From G963667675 sp965249215 (GTDB taxonomy: Bacteria; Chloroflexota; Dehalococcoidia; Lucifugimonadales; UBA3495): a stretch of DNA of 64,000 nt. Under the pieces are notes generated by a model. The model did no database searches, was not told the origin of the DNA, and saw only the letters and a program-made list of their open reading frames with translations. Each line of letters opens with the position of its first letter. Positions within the stretch are counted from its first letter, which is position 1. Position numbers and translations under genes: made by a program. This document shows positions 25,331 to 35,121 of the stretch, in pieces. Location: contig CBDFLN010000002.1 in the NCBI GenBank assembly GCA_965249215.1, forward strand, positions 1,674,001 to 1,738,000, written 5' to 3'.

Positions 25331-25999
25331 CTAGACCGCTCCACGAAAATCAGGACGGCTGCCAGGGACGCCAGTCCCGCGAAGGCGCCGATGAAAAACA
25401 CCCAGCGCCAGTCCAGCAGGCTCACAACGATGCCTCCCAACGCCGGTCCGGCGATGACTCCCGACCCGATCACGCTCATCTGCGCACCCAACACCTTGCC
25501 GCGTTCGTTGGCCGGAAAGATGGAAATGACCATGGCCCGCCCCGTGCCCTGGGTCATGGCTGCGCCCAAGCCCTGCGCCACGGTGGCGGAGACCAGCGCG
25601 GTCATGTTCGTCGCAAAGCCCCCAAGAGCAGAGGCAAGGACAAATATTGCAAGCCCGCCCAGGTATACCTTCCTCAGCCCGATGATATCCGCCAACCGGC
25701 CCATAGGCAGCAGCAGGGCGCTTATCGTCAGAGCGTAGCCCGCCACCACCCACTGGACGGTGGGGAGGTCCGTGCCAAAGTGGTCGACAATCGTCGGCAG
25801 CGCAACGACGATGCCGATCTCCACCACCGTGTAGGTAAAGCCGCCCACGGCGATGGCAGCAAAGGCAAGCCACTTGTAATCTCCCCGGTAGATCTGTGCC
25901 TGTCCGGTCGATGCGGGCCTGTCCGGTCTCATCGGGGAACCGCCATGATTCGCCGTCCCGCATCAAGAGCGCTGGGAAGATGCATTAGAGAAGACACCC

Positions 26000-27250
26000 T
26001 CAGCGGCCGGAGCGGATAGAGCCGTACTGGGGCGTGCCGCCGGCCACAAGCACACGGCGAAGACCGGCCACGCCAACCACTACCGAGGCCACCGTCACCA
26101 CCAGGCCGCCGAAGCCGATGGCCGCCGCAACTCCCTGCCACTCGGCCAGTCCGCCCATGAGCAGCCCGCCCAAGGCGGTCGCCCCCCAGCTTAGCTGGTG
26201 GATGCTCATCACCCTTCCTCGAAACTCGTCCGCCGCCAGGCTCAGCGCCAGGGTTGTGCTGGTGGTCTGGAATACCACGTGAAACCCGCTGATCAAGCCA
26301 ATGGTTATTGCGGCTCCGGGGAACCAGTCGAGTCGGGAAAGCATCAGAATCCCCAGGCCGGAACAGATACCGGCCACGACGAAGAACCGGGCCGGTTGGA
26401 CTCTATCGCCGAGAATGACTATGGTCATGGTCGCGGCCAAGCCGCCGATGCCCGCCGACAGCAGCAGGTTGCTGTAGGTGTCTATCTCGCCGGCCAGAAC
26501 TTTGTCGGCGAAGGCCGGCAGAAGGGAATGATAGGCGTGGCCGAAGATGGCCACTATGGAACCCAGGATAATTACGGCGGCGATGACCGGCCGGAGCCTG
26601 ATGTGCTGCAGCCCGTCCATCACCCCCCTTAAGATAGTGGCGGGCCGCTTCTCCGCCCGGTGGCCTCGGGTGTCCATCAATAACAGCGTCCCCACCGTGA
26701 AGGCATAGGCCGCGCCTATGAGAAAGTAGACCCCTTCCAGGCCCCACAGGCTCACCAGCGGCGCCAGGATGGCCGGCCCCAGGATAGCCGCGGCGCCGAA
26801 GACAATGGAGTAAAGGGCCACCGCACTGGCAAGTTGCTCCCTGGGCACCAGCGCCGGAACCATGGCCGACCTGGCTGGGCCGTCGAATGACAGCATTATC
26901 CCCTTCACCACCGAGATGGCTAGAATCTGCCACGGCTGGATGACGTCTGTCGCGATGAGGAAGCCCATGAGCAGGGCCAGGGCCGAGAACATCGCCCTCG
27001 TAACCCTGAGCAGCTTCAGCCGGTTGACCCGGTCGGCGACCACGCCGCCCCACATGGAAAACAACAGTATCGGCGCCGCGGTGCTGGTGGCCACCAGCCC
27101 CACCATCAAGGGCCGGTCCGTCAGGTCGTGCATCAGCCACAGGGTCGCGTATATCAGCGACCACATGCCGATGTTGGAAAACGCGGCCGCCAGCCAGAAT
27201 AGCTGGTATTCCCGGTACCGGAACGCCGAGAAGCCAGACCTAGCAATCAC
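26000..27250 (-). CDS. MFS transporter (MFS_3/enterobactin-exporter-like)
   Basis: 416 residues, GTG start with GGAGG upstream. Start block FSAFRYREYQLFWLAAAFSN, then SMWGGVVADRVNRLKLLRVT, the conserved loop of MFS_3 exporters, and DGPARSAMVPALVPREQLAS before helix 5. Twelve membrane segments predicted. It lies directly upstream of the split DHA2 gene and belongs to a group of three MFS genes all on the minus strand. Substrate unknown. Confidence 0.88.
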   Translation of the reverse strand: MIARSGFSAFRYREYQLFWLAAAFSNIGMWSLIYATLWLMHDLTDRPLMVGLVATSTAAPILLFSMWGGVVADRVNRLKLLRVTRAMFSALALLMGFLIATDVIQPWQILAISVVKGIMLSFDGPARSAMVPALVPREQLASAVALYSIVFGAAAILGPAILAPLVSLWGLEGVYFLIGAAYAFTVGTLLLMDTRGHRAEKRPATILRGVMDGLQHIRLRPVIAAVIILGSIVAIFGHAYHSLLPAFADKVLAGEIDTYSNLLLSAGIGGLAATMTIVILGDRVQPARFFVVAGICSGLGILMLSRLDWFPGAAITIGLISGFHVVFQTTSTTLALSLAADEFRGRVMSIHQLSWGATALGGLLMGGLAEWQGVAAAIGFGGLVVTVASVVVGVAGLRRVLVAGGTPQYGSIRSGR

Positions 27251-27363
27251 TTGGGCCTCCGGGAAAGGCCGCTAATCACCATGCCAAGCCCCTCGATACG
27301 TTATGAATAGAGCATGCCTCCGGCGCTGCTCCTGGCGCCGTCGGGCGTTTCGGTATGACCGTC

Positions 27364-27385
27364 ATTCCGGCCTCCGAGCCGGAAT
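27364..27385. repeat. Dispersed palindrome, type A variant
   Basis: ATTCCGGC-loop-GCCGGAAT followed by CTAGG. It lies between two MFS genes. The stem bases are changed on both arms relative to the common form, so pairing is conserved. Confidence 0.75.
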
Positions 27386-27508
27386 CTAGGGCGGGGGGCC
27401 AGGTCGGAGAATGCCCACCTGCGCTCCCCAAGTTCTGCTCGTTGGGAAAGTGTTCAATAGCCTCCTACCGCCGGGCTGTTGGCACTGCGCCTTGGCGCTG
27501 GCGGGACG

Positions 27509-28801
27509 TCAGGTCGCGGGCACTCCTCTGCGGTACAACTGCCGCAGGGGCAGCCTGCCAAGGCTCAACACCACTATTATCATGAATCCTATTCCGCCCG
27601 ACGCCAACACCAGGGACGCGCTCATGGCCGTAAACGCCGCCAACGTCCCGTTTATCAAATTGAAGCTCGCCATGAACCCCTGTATGTGCCAGCTGTAGAC
27701 TCCCATCAGCCGGCCCCGGATTTCGTCCGGCGCAATGCTTTGAAGCATCGAATGGCTCATGGTCATGAAGCCTCCTTGGGAGAACCCCATGCCCGCGGCT
27801 GACAGGATGGCCAACTCCAAATTGGGTGAAACCGCCAGGGCCGCCAGTGTGCCTCCGCTGAGGACTCCCAGCCACAGGAATAGCCGGCCCCTGGTCTGTT
27901 CGCTTTGCACCCCCGCCAAATAAAGCGAGGTCATCAGGGCCGCCACCCCGTAAGCAGCCATCAGGTAGCTCACGCTGCCCATAATCTCGGCCCTGTCCTC
28001 CAGGCCCAGCTTGTCCCGGGACAGCACCGGAAACAGCGATTCGAAGGACATGGTCATCGCGCAGTGGCCCACCACCAACAGCACGATGGACATCACCAGG
28101 GGGGTGCGGTACATATAGGAAAGCCCGGCTGTCATATTTCGAGTGAATATGCCCAGGCCCTGGCCTGCTTCGATGACCCCCCTGGAAACGATCCGTATTC
28201 TCAGCACCGCCAAAAGGCCCAGTACGTACATTCCGGCGGCCGCGATGAATACCAGGTCTTGATTCCCGGTAGCCCACAGCACCACCAGTATCATAAACGG
28301 CCCGATAAATCGCGCCCCGTGGAACGTCATCTGGTGCAGCGCAACGGCGTTCAGCAGACGGTTCCTGGGCACCATGTTGGCCAGCAAGGCTTGGGCGGCA
28401 GGCATTTGGGTAGACCGGGCGCACCCTGTGATGGCAGCCAGCGCAAGCACCTGCCAGGCTTCCACCACCTGGAACGCCACCACGAGGGCCAGCGCCACGG
28501 CCCCGGCGCAACTGACCGTGTAAGCGCCGGCCAGGACTGAGCGTCTGTCGAACCGGTCCGCCATGTACCCGGCTATGGGAGCCATCGCCACCGCGGGGAT
28601 CATCGCGGCAAAGGTGACGTAGCCGGTCCAGGCAGCGGAATCGGTGAGCTGCAAAACCAACGCCGCACGGGCCACGATCAGGCCCCAGTAAGCCGATTGC
28701 GAGCACCCGCTCGCAATCCAGAGCCTGCGGAATTCCGGCGCCTGGAACGACGGCAGGTAGCGGGCGTTGAACCCCCGTCCCACTTGGGACAAGCTGCTCA
28801 A
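27509..28801 (-). CDS. MFS transporter (MFS_3-like)
   Basis: 430 residues. Blocks FQAPEFRRLWIASGCSQSAY, GYMADRFDRRSVLAGAYTVS and QMPAAQALLANMVPRNRLLN are those of the MFS_3 exporter group, as in the gene at 26000, to which it is related. The first usable start is TTG at 28801; no ATG lies near the N-terminal motif and the ribosome site is weak. It is divergent from the AhpD-like gene, with about 290 bases between. Confidence 0.85.
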   Translation of the reverse strand: MSSLSQVGRGFNARYLPSFQAPEFRRLWIASGCSQSAYWGLIVARAALVLQLTDSAAWTGYVTFAAMIPAVAMAPIAGYMADRFDRRSVLAGAYTVSCAGAVALALVVAFQVVEAWQVLALAAITGCARSTQMPAAQALLANMVPRNRLLNAVALHQMTFHGARFIGPFMILVVLWATGNQDLVFIAAAGMYVLGLLAVLRIRIVSRGVIEAGQGLGIFTRNMTAGLSYMYRTPLVMSIVLLVVGHCAMTMSFESLFPVLSRDKLGLEDRAEIMGSVSYLMAAYGVAALMTSLYLAGVQSEQTRGRLFLWLGVLSGGTLAALAVSPNLELAILSAAGMGFSQGGFMTMSHSMLQSIAPDEIRGRLMGVYSWHIQGFMASFNLINGTLAAFTAMSASLVLASGGIGFMIIVVLSLGRLPLRQLYRRGVPAT

Positions 28802-28973
28802 TCAGTCAACTCCGCAACTGCCGCCTGTTTTAGCGGCGCGGAAACTGCGGCGCCACACCGGAGCGGCCATTGGAGGAGGGCTTGCGGCCCGTAGCTTTCG
28901 GCGGAGGCCAAAGAGAGAATCACTAAGGCCCTAGTCTAGCCGGGCGCGCGCCCTAATTCAAGGCAACGGCGGC

Positions 28974-29003
28974 TTAAAGCGACGCGGCGCGGTCTGGTAT
29001 CAT
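28974..29003 (+). promoter_or_regulatory. Promoter candidate for the AhpD-like gene
   Basis: TTAAAG (28974-28979), 18 bases, TATCAT (28998-29003). It lies about 90 bases before the gene start, in the divergent gap. Confidence 0.4.
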
Positions 29004-29091
29004 TTACCCCCGCGGGCGGCCGACCGGCGGCGGATGCCCGTTCGCCCGCCGGTGAGACCACTCAGCCTACATGACACAAGGAGGAACCCAC

Positions 29092-29640
29092 ATGGCGCGA
29101 CTCCCGGAAATCAGCAGGGACCAACTCAATCGCCAAGAACAGAAATTCTTTGACGAAATCGTCGGCACCAGGGGCGGCGTTCGAGGCCCCTACGGCGTAC
29201 TCCTCCACAGCCCCGATCTGGCCTCCCGAGTGGCCCACACCGGGACCTACTTGCGCTTCGAATCCGACATGCCCAGCAACCTGAAAGAAGTCGTGATTCT
29301 AACCACCGCACGCGAGATTAAGTCCCAGTTCGAGTACACCGCCCACGCCCAACTGGCCCGGCAGGCCGGCGTCTCGGAAGAGACCATCCAAGCCATCACA
29401 GCCGGCAAGGCCCCGGAAGGTCTGGCCGACGACGAAGCCCTGCTGGTCCGGTATGCCCTGGAGTTGCTCCGGGAACGTAAGATAACCGACGCCACCTTCA
29501 ACGCCGTCCAAAGCAAGTACGGCACCCGCGGCGTGGTGGACCTAACAGCGCTGGTAGGCCACTACCTGCTGGTCGGCCAGATTCTAGCCGCCTTCGATGT
29601 AGGCCTGGCTCCCGGCGTCACCCCCGAACTGCCGGAGTAA
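29092..29640 (+). CDS. Carboxymuconolactone decarboxylase/AhpD-fold protein
   Basis: 182 residues. The ATG at 29092 has AAGGAGG upstream. The fold signature is present: VGTRGGVRGPYGVLLHSPDL, then LKEVVILTTAREIKSQFEY and THAQLARQAG-like helices (TAHAQLARQAGVSEETIQAI). The Cys pair of redox-active AhpD proteins is absent; there is no Cys in this region, so peroxidase-reductase activity is not expected. A decarboxylase- or hydrolase-like role on a small acid is possible. Single gene. Confidence 0.85.
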   Translation: MARLPEISRDQLNRQEQKFFDEIVGTRGGVRGPYGVLLHSPDLASRVAHTGTYLRFESDMPSNLKEVVILTTAREIKSQFEYTAHAQLARQAGVSEETIQAITAGKAPEGLADDEALLVRYALELLRERKITDATFNAVQSKYGTRGVVDLTALVGHYLLVGQILAAFDVGLAPGVTPELPE

Positions 29641-29661
29641 CGGGCCACTAGTCCATGATAC

Positions 29662-29690
29662 TGGACATTTAATATGACTAGTTATATAAT
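29662..29690 (+). promoter_or_regulatory. Promoter of the Phd/PIN toxin-antitoxin pair
   Basis: TGGACA (29662-29667), 17 bases, TATAAT (29685-29690). The start would lie about 22 bases before the antitoxin ATG. The AT-rich flank (ATATAATGTGTCTATAT) can pair and might be the operator. Confidence 0.7.
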
Positions 29691-29718
29691 GTGTCTATAT
29701 TTACGGGAGGCGACCAAA

Positions 29719-29943
29719 ATGAAGGAAATTGGAGCCGCCAAGTTCAAGGAGCAGTGCCTGGCGCTGTTGGACGAGCTAGACTCTGAAGGCCTCATCGTTA
29801 CCAAGCGCGGCAAGCCTGTTGCCCGCGTCATTCCATATGGCAGCCAGGATGCCGACCTGATAGGCAGCCTGCGTCACAAGATGAAAATCAGGGGGAACGT
29901 ATTTGAGACCGGGCTCAAATGGGACGCAACTGCTCAACATTGA
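29719..29943 (+). CDS. Phd/YefM-family antitoxin
   Basis: 74 residues, GGGAGG before the ATG. MKEIGAAKFKEQCLALLDEL followed by GLIVTKRGKPVARVIPY is the Phd/YefM pattern, an N-terminal DNA-binding dimer. The acidic-poor C-terminal tail (RGNVFETGLKWDATAQH) would fold on the toxin. It overlaps the PIN gene by about 40 bases. Confidence 0.88.
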   Translation: MKEIGAAKFKEQCLALLDELDSEGLIVTKRGKPVARVIPYGSQDADLIGSLRHKMKIRGNVFETGLKWDATAQH

Positions 29944-30292
29944 CACGCACATTCTTATCTTTGCCATTCACGGCGAGCTTGACCGGGCCGAGCGCAGCCT
30001 GTTGGCAAGGAGCCGTTGGTCGGTTTCGTCGATTGTGTTCTGGGAGTTGGCAAAGCTAGTCCAATTGGGCCGATTAGAAATGGACCTCGACGACCGGGAG
30101 GTGGTGCGCACCTTGAGCCGCCTCCATGTTTGGCCCATCGACCTCGCAGTCGCACGCGCTTCGACCAGCCTGGACTTTCGCGGCGATCCGGCCGACGAAC
30201 TCATCGCCGCCACCAGCATCGTCCATGACGTCCCGCTGCTCACACGCGACGACACGATACGCAACTCCAAAATGGTCCCCTTGGCCTTGTAG
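29903..30292 (+). CDS. VapC-like PIN-domain toxin
   Basis: About 129 residues from a TTG inside the antitoxin gene; the true start may be later, just before LLNIDTHILIFAI. PIN-domain acidic residues are visible: Asp in NIDTH, Glu in FWELAKL, Asp in FRGDPADELIAATS, and the final LLTRDDTIRNS. This is a Mg-dependent ribonuclease fold, held by the Phd-type antitoxin. The Phd/VapC combination is common. Confidence 0.85.
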   Translation: MRPGSNGTQLLNIDTHILIFAIHGELDRAERSLLARSRWSVSSIVFWELAKLVQLGRLEMDLDDREVVRTLSRLHVWPIDLAVARASTSLDFRGDPADELIAATSIVHDVPLLTRDDTIRNSKMVPLAL

Positions 30293-30303
30293 GCCCTACC
30301 CCC

Positions 30304-33216
30304 TCACCCCAACGCGTCCCGCAATATCTCCACCACGTGCCGGGCCTTTCGGCCGGTGCCCTGCTCTACCTGCTGCCGGCAGGACACGCCGGTAACCGCC
30401 ACTTCCCAGTCGTCGCCCTTAGCGTTCACCGCGGGGAAAAGGGCCTGCCCGCCGATGTTCATAGAAACGTCGTAGTGCTCCCGCTGGTATCCGAATGACC
30501 CGGCCATACCGCAACAACCCGCGTTGGTCTGCTCGACCTCGTGCCCTGGGAGCAGCCCCAGGGCAGACACGGAGCTGCCAACTCCCGCCAGCGCCTTCTG
30601 GTGGCAGTGCCCGTGGAACAACACCTTCCCCGCCCTCGCCCCGAATTTCAGGTCCAACTCTCCCCGCTGGTGCAACATCATCATGAACTCTTCCACCAGG
30701 TACGTGTGCGCTGCCACAACGCGCGACTTTTCGTCCTTCAAGAACTGGGGATACTCGTCCCGGAAGGTCAAAACGCAACTGGGCTCGCAGCCGACAATAG
30801 CAACGCCCCTGGCCGCGTACGGGTAGAGTTGGTCCACCACCCGCCGCGCCCGTTCCTGGGCCTCAGCCATCCGGCCCTGGGAAATCTTGGGCCTGCCGCA
30901 ACACCCCGCGTTGGCCAGCATCACCCGGAACCCGGCCGCTTCCAGCACCTCCACCGTGGCCCTGCCTACTTCAGGGTAGTTGTATTCCATGAACGTATCG
31001 TTGAACAGGACCACCTCGCCTCTGCCGCCAGTGCCGGTCGTTGACTCGCGCCTGGACTTTGACCACCGGGACAGAGTGTGCCGTGCGAAGGATGGCAGCG
31101 ACCGGCGGGTGTCGACCCCCAACAGCGCCCTGGCTGCCAGCTTGCCCAGGGGGCTCCTCGCCGCCCAATTGGACCAGGGCGCCAACCGGCTGCCCCAGCG
31201 GTTGACCAGGTCGATGTTGGAGAACACCCTGCTCGCCAGCGACCTGCCATTAGACCGGTAGTAGTTGTCCAGAAACTCGGCTTTCAGCCTGGCCATGTCC
31301 ACCCCGGACTCGCATTCCGCCTTGCAGGCCTTGCACTCCAGGCACAGGTCCAGCGCCTCGTACAGCCGCCGGCTGGATATGGCGTCCTGGGGCAGGCGGC
31401 CCGACAACGCCGCCCGCAAGAGATTAGCCCGGCCCCTGGTGGAGTGCTCCTCCTCCCTGGTCGCCATGTACGACGGGCACATGCTCCCTTCCAGCTTGCG
31501 ACAGGTGCCCATACCGTTGCACATTTCCACCGCGGCCGCATAGTCCCCCTCTTGAGAAAAGTCCAGACTGGTAGGGAGGGACGCCGCCTGGTAGTCGGGG
31601 CCATAACGCAAGTTCTCCGTCATGGGCGGGCAGTCGATGATTTTGCCCGGGTTCATGATTCCCTGCGGATCGAAGGTCCTTTTGACGTCCCGAAACGCCT
31701 GGTACAGGCGCGGCCCGAACATCTTTTCCGTCCACACGCCCCGGACGATCCCGTCTCCGTGCTCGCCGCTCAGCGACCCGCCGAACTCCTTTACCAGGTC
31801 GCTTATCTCGTCGGCTATCGCTTCCATGCGGGCGATGCCCTCGGGCCCCTTCAGGCTGACTAGGGGGCGCACGTGCAGGCAGCCGACGCTGGCGTGGCCG
31901 TAGTAAGCCGCCGTAGTGTTATGGTTGCGGACCACTTCGTCGAACCGCCCCACGAACTCCCCAAGCCGTTCCGGGTCCACCGCGGTGTCTTCCACGTAGG
32001 GAAAGGGCTTGGCATCGCCGGTAATGCTCATCAGCAGCCCCAGGCCGGCTTTCCGCAAATTCCACGCCGCGGCCTGGCCTGCCTTATCCAGCACTTTGAC
32101 GCACGCGTACCCCATGCACCGGCGCGCCATGTCTTGCTCCAAGGCGTCCATCTTCCCGGTCAACTCGGCCTCGGACTCCCCGTAAAACTCCACCATCAGC
32201 ACCGCGCCGGGGTCTCCCTCGATTAACGACAGGTTCAGCGAACCGCCCAGGGACTCCCTGGAACGGTCCAGCACCATTTTGTCCACCACCTCCACCGACG
32301 AAGGTCCGTGCGCCAGCACCCGCGGGGTGGCCTCGCCCGCCTCGACAATTCCGGAGAAATGAAGCAGCGACAGCGACGTCATGGTCGGCCTCGGCTCCAG
32401 GTTGACCTTGGCCTCGGTCACCACGCACAGCGTTCCCTCCGACCCCACCACCATGCGGGCCATGTTCCAGCCCTGGTCCGTTAGAAACTCGTCCAGGTTA
32501 TAGCCGCTTACTCGCCGCATGATTTTCGGATACCGGGCCTCGATTTCCTCCGCGTTATCCCTGGCGCTCTGGCGCACGCCACGGTAGATGTCCGACTCCA
32601 GGCCGCTGCCCCTCAGCTTGGCTTCCAGTTCATGGCTGTCCAGCGGCCTGAAATGAGCGGGAGAGCCGTCGGACAGCACCACGGAGAGTTCCTTGACGTG
32701 GTCCAGCGTCTTGCCGTAGATGACCGAGTGGGCCCCGCAGGTATTGTTGCCGATCCCCCCGCCGACGCAGGCGCGGCTGGTGGTCGTGGGGTCGGGAGCG
32801 TAATGCAGATTGAACGGGGCCAGGTGCTTGTTCAGCTGGTCCAAGACGATCCCCGGCTGCACCCGCGCCCAACGCTCCTCAGGGTTGACCTCCAACACGC
32901 GGTTCAGCCGTTTGCTGAAGTCAACGACGATCGCATGGTTCACCGTCTGTCCGGCAAGGCTAGTGCCGCCGGCCCTGGGCAGCACCGGCACACCGTTTCC
33001 GGCAGCGACCTCCATCACCGCCAACACGTCCTCGACGCTGTCGGGGACCACCACGCCAACAGGCTCCATCTGGTATATGCTGGCGTCGGTGCTGTACAGC
33101 ACCCTCGAAAAAGCGTCGAACCGCACCTCACCCGACACCCGCTTGCCCAGCTCCCTGGCCAGTTCCTCCCTGGCCTTACCCTGTACTCGGCGGGTTTTTG
33201 AGGCGGCGGATACCAT
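30304..33216 (-). CDS. YdiJ-like FAD-linked oxidase fused to Fe-S and CCG domains
   Basis: 970 residues, GGAGCT upstream. Order of parts: FAD_binding_4/PCMH domain (VLPRAGGTSLAGQTV near residue 80, GGIGNNTCGAHSVIYG near 155), FAD oxidase C-terminal domain (GEHGDGIVRGVWTEKMFGP near 480), ferredoxin-like domain (CLECKACKAECESGVDMARL), then two CCG blocks (NAGCCGRPKISQG and NAGCCGMAGSFG). This layout is that of E. coli YdiJ, a D-2-hydroxyglutarate dehydrogenase. Related GlcD/lactate dehydrogenases use other 2-hydroxy acids. Electrons would pass to a quinone or other acceptor at the membrane. Confidence 0.9.
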   Translation of the reverse strand: MVSAASKTRRVQGKAREELARELGKRVSGEVRFDAFSRVLYSTDASIYQMEPVGVVVPDSVEDVLAVMEVAAGNGVPVLPRAGGTSLAGQTVNHAIVVDFSKRLNRVLEVNPEERWARVQPGIVLDQLNKHLAPFNLHYAPDPTTTSRACVGGGIGNNTCGAHSVIYGKTLDHVKELSVVLSDGSPAHFRPLDSHELEAKLRGSGLESDIYRGVRQSARDNAEEIEARYPKIMRRVSGYNLDEFLTDQGWNMARMVVGSEGTLCVVTEAKVNLEPRPTMTSLSLLHFSGIVEAGEATPRVLAHGPSSVEVVDKMVLDRSRESLGGSLNLSLIEGDPGAVLMVEFYGESEAELTGKMDALEQDMARRCMGYACVKVLDKAGQAAAWNLRKAGLGLLMSITGDAKPFPYVEDTAVDPERLGEFVGRFDEVVRNHNTTAAYYGHASVGCLHVRPLVSLKGPEGIARMEAIADEISDLVKEFGGSLSGEHGDGIVRGVWTEKMFGPRLYQAFRDVKRTFDPQGIMNPGKIIDCPPMTENLRYGPDYQAASLPTSLDFSQEGDYAAAVEMCNGMGTCRKLEGSMCPSYMATREEEHSTRGRANLLRAALSGRLPQDAISSRRLYEALDLCLECKACKAECESGVDMARLKAEFLDNYYRSNGRSLASRVFSNIDLVNRWGSRLAPWSNWAARSPLGKLAARALLGVDTRRSLPSFARHTLSRWSKSRRESTTGTGGRGEVVLFNDTFMEYNYPEVGRATVEVLEAAGFRVMLANAGCCGRPKISQGRMAEAQERARRVVDQLYPYAARGVAIVGCEPSCVLTFRDEYPQFLKDEKSRVVAAHTYLVEEFMMMLHQRGELDLKFGARAGKVLFHGHCHQKALAGVGSSVSALGLLPGHEVEQTNAGCCGMAGSFGYQREHYDVSMNIGGQALFPAVNAKGDDWEVAVTGVSCRQQVEQGTGRKARHVVEILRDALG

Positions 33217-33342
33217 ATGATGAGCTCCGTAGGAAACGTAAGTTTAAGAACGCTGCGGCCAGCTTATCCCAACCGGGCTGCCTGTTCAACGCAGGCCGGA
33301 GCGCAAAACTTCCTATTTCCTTCCTCCCCTCCCGCGTCGCCC

Positions 33343-33562
33343 CCCACTCGTTATCCGTCGGCCCCCCCATTCGTTATCTGTCGGCCCCCCCACTCGTTCT
33401 CTATCCATCCCCCATCCGTTCGTCCTGAGGCTCTCGAAGGATGCGCGCCGGCCCGCGGGACTTTGCGGGCCCAACCAGGAAGGGGTCAAAAATCTTTCGC
33501 CCTTACGCGGGGTTACCCCAACCAAGTCCCTCCTACCGTCATTCCCGCGCCCGCGCGGCAAT
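33343..33562. repeat. Short tandem repeat plus type B and type A palindromes
   Basis: Three imperfect units of about 22 bases (CCCCCACTCGTTATCCGTCG and variants) run from 33343 to about 33408. A type B repeat (CCGTTCGTCCTGAGGCTCTC) starts at 33417. A type A palindrome ATTCCCGC-GCGGCAAT is at 33541-33562. These fill the 473-base divergent gap (33217-33689). No convincing gene is present. Confidence 0.7.
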
Positions 33563-33689
33563 CCCAGCCTAGTCACACAGACGGCCATTGTGCGATAATC
33601 CCCTGCAACATACCCCGTCCCACCCTTACCTCCCCAAAGTCCATTCGTCCAGTCAACCCCAGCCGCAATACCACCCCGGAGGGAACACC

Positions 33690-35069
33690 ATGGCCGCCCG
33701 CACCGAATCAGAAGTCAAGCAGTTACAAGAATCGGCGCTGGAGCACCTGTGGATATACCTGCGCCAGCCCAGCGACATGGCCGAGAAAGGCGAGCCAAAG
33801 ATATTCACCGACGGCAAGGGGTGCCGCGTCACCGATGCCTTGGGCACTACCTACATCGACGCCATGTCGGGCCTCTGGCTCAAGAACGTGGGCTATGGCC
33901 GCACCGATATTGCCGACGCCGCATACCAGCAGATGCTCCAGTTAACTTATATGCCCATGGGATCCACCACCGAGCCTGCGGTCCGGTTGGCCGACAAGCT
34001 AGCCCGGATTACCCCCGGCGACCTCTCCCGCAGCTTCTTCACCAGCGGCGGCTCCGAGTCAGTGGAAACCGCCATGAAGCTGTCCCGGGCCTATTTCAAG
34101 CGCATAGGCGAGCCTACCCGCACCAAATTCATCAGCCGCAAGGGGTCTTATCACGGCGCAACCTTCGGCGCCCTGGCCCTCGGCGGCTTCCCGGCCATGC
34201 CCAAGACAGACTACGAACCACTTTTCCCCGGAGTGTTCCATGCTCCCCAGCCCCTTCCCTACCGTTGCGAATACGGCGGCGCCACGCCGGAGGAATGCGC
34301 CGAGCGTTGCGCCGGAGCGGTCGAGGACATCATCAAGTTCCAAGGGCCCGAAACAATCGCCGCGGTGGTCGCCGAGCCCGTCGCCGCTCCCTTCGGGACA
34401 GCCGTGCCCGGCCCCAACTACTGGCCCATGCTGCGGGAAATCTGCGACCGCTATGGGTGCCTGCTCATCGCCGACGAGGTTATCACCGGCTTCGGCCGCA
34501 CCGGCAAGATGTTCGCTTCCGAGCATTGGGGAGTGACCCCCGACATCATGACCATCGCCAAGGGCCTCACCAGCGGCTACATACCCATGGGCGGGGCCCT
34601 CGCTCGCAAGCCAATTTCCGACGCTTTTGTCGGCAGCCAGCGGGCCTCCCTTCACCACGTCATCACCTTCGGCGGCCACCCGGTAGCCGCCGCGGCCGCC
34701 CTCAAGAACATCGAAATCCTGGAAGACGAGGGCCTGGTCGAGAACTCCGCCCGCATGGGCCGTTATCTCTTGGACGGTCTCGAAGAACTCAAGGAGAAGC
34801 ATTCCATAATCGGCGACGTCCGGGGACTGGGCCTCATGTGCGCCGTTGAAATAGTCCAGGACCGCGAGACCAAAGAGCATTTCCCCGCCGACACGGATCT
34901 GGCCGCCCGCCTGACCCAGGGTTTCTCCGACAACGGCCTGATCCTACGCGGCAGCAACGCCATTAACATCATGCCGCCCCTCTGCGTCTCTTCCCACGAC
35001 GTCGACGAGATAGTCTCGACAGTCGACCTGGTCATCGGCCAAACGGCCCAAGCGATGGGCGCGGGGTAA
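33690..35069 (+). CDS. Class III (omega) aminotransferase
   Basis: 459 residues; the ATG at 33690 has GGAGGG upstream. Pyridoxal-phosphate enzyme that moves an amino group from an amine or amino acid to an oxo acid. Seen: YIDAMSGLWLKNVGYGRTDI, FFTSGGSESVETAMKLSRAY, ISRKGSYHGATFGALALGG, the aspartate of LLIADEVITGFGRTGKMFA, and the cofactor Lys in DIMTIAKGLTSGY. The context (YdiJ-like oxidase divergent) fits amino-acid or amine breakdown. The exact substrate cannot be told. Confidence 0.92.
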   Translation: MAARTESEVKQLQESALEHLWIYLRQPSDMAEKGEPKIFTDGKGCRVTDALGTTYIDAMSGLWLKNVGYGRTDIADAAYQQMLQLTYMPMGSTTEPAVRLADKLARITPGDLSRSFFTSGGSESVETAMKLSRAYFKRIGEPTRTKFISRKGSYHGATFGALALGGFPAMPKTDYEPLFPGVFHAPQPLPYRCEYGGATPEECAERCAGAVEDIIKFQGPETIAAVVAEPVAAPFGTAVPGPNYWPMLREICDRYGCLLIADEVITGFGRTGKMFASEHWGVTPDIMTIAKGLTSGYIPMGGALARKPISDAFVGSQRASLHHVITFGGHPVAAAAALKNIEILEDEGLVENSARMGRYLLDGLEELKEKHSIIGDVRGLGLMCAVEIVQDRETKEHFPADTDLAARLTQGFSDNGLILRGSNAINIMPPLCVSSHDVDEIVSTVDLVIGQTAQAMGAG

Positions 35070-35121
35070 AAGCCTCCTAAGGCTCGTTCAGTCTACTCCC
35101 GGACGAAACCTCGGCCGTGTC

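Larger units (their letters stand above)
22891..25932 (-). pseudogene. DHA2-type MFS drug exporter gene, split by an IS1182 element
   Basis: The N-terminal part (25335-25932) encodes RGDYKWLAFAAIAVGGFTYT, VQWVVAGYALTISALLLPMG and GRLADIIGLRKVYLGGL, the typical start of a 14-helix DHA2 exporter. The C-terminal part (22891-23767) supplies the remaining helices. Removing the element and one CTAG joins FVERS to RGTEDAERAGFDWLG in frame, giving a protein of about 490 residues. As it stands, the N-terminal half ends in a few element-derived residues (SSPSED), and the C-terminal half lacks its own start. The MFS gene at 26000 lies 67 bases upstream on the same strand. Confidence 0.9.

Noticed and set aside
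31078..31863. Long plus-strand frame opposite the YdiJ-like gene
   Set aside because: Antisense shadow without a ribosome site; the minus-strand domains are unambiguous.
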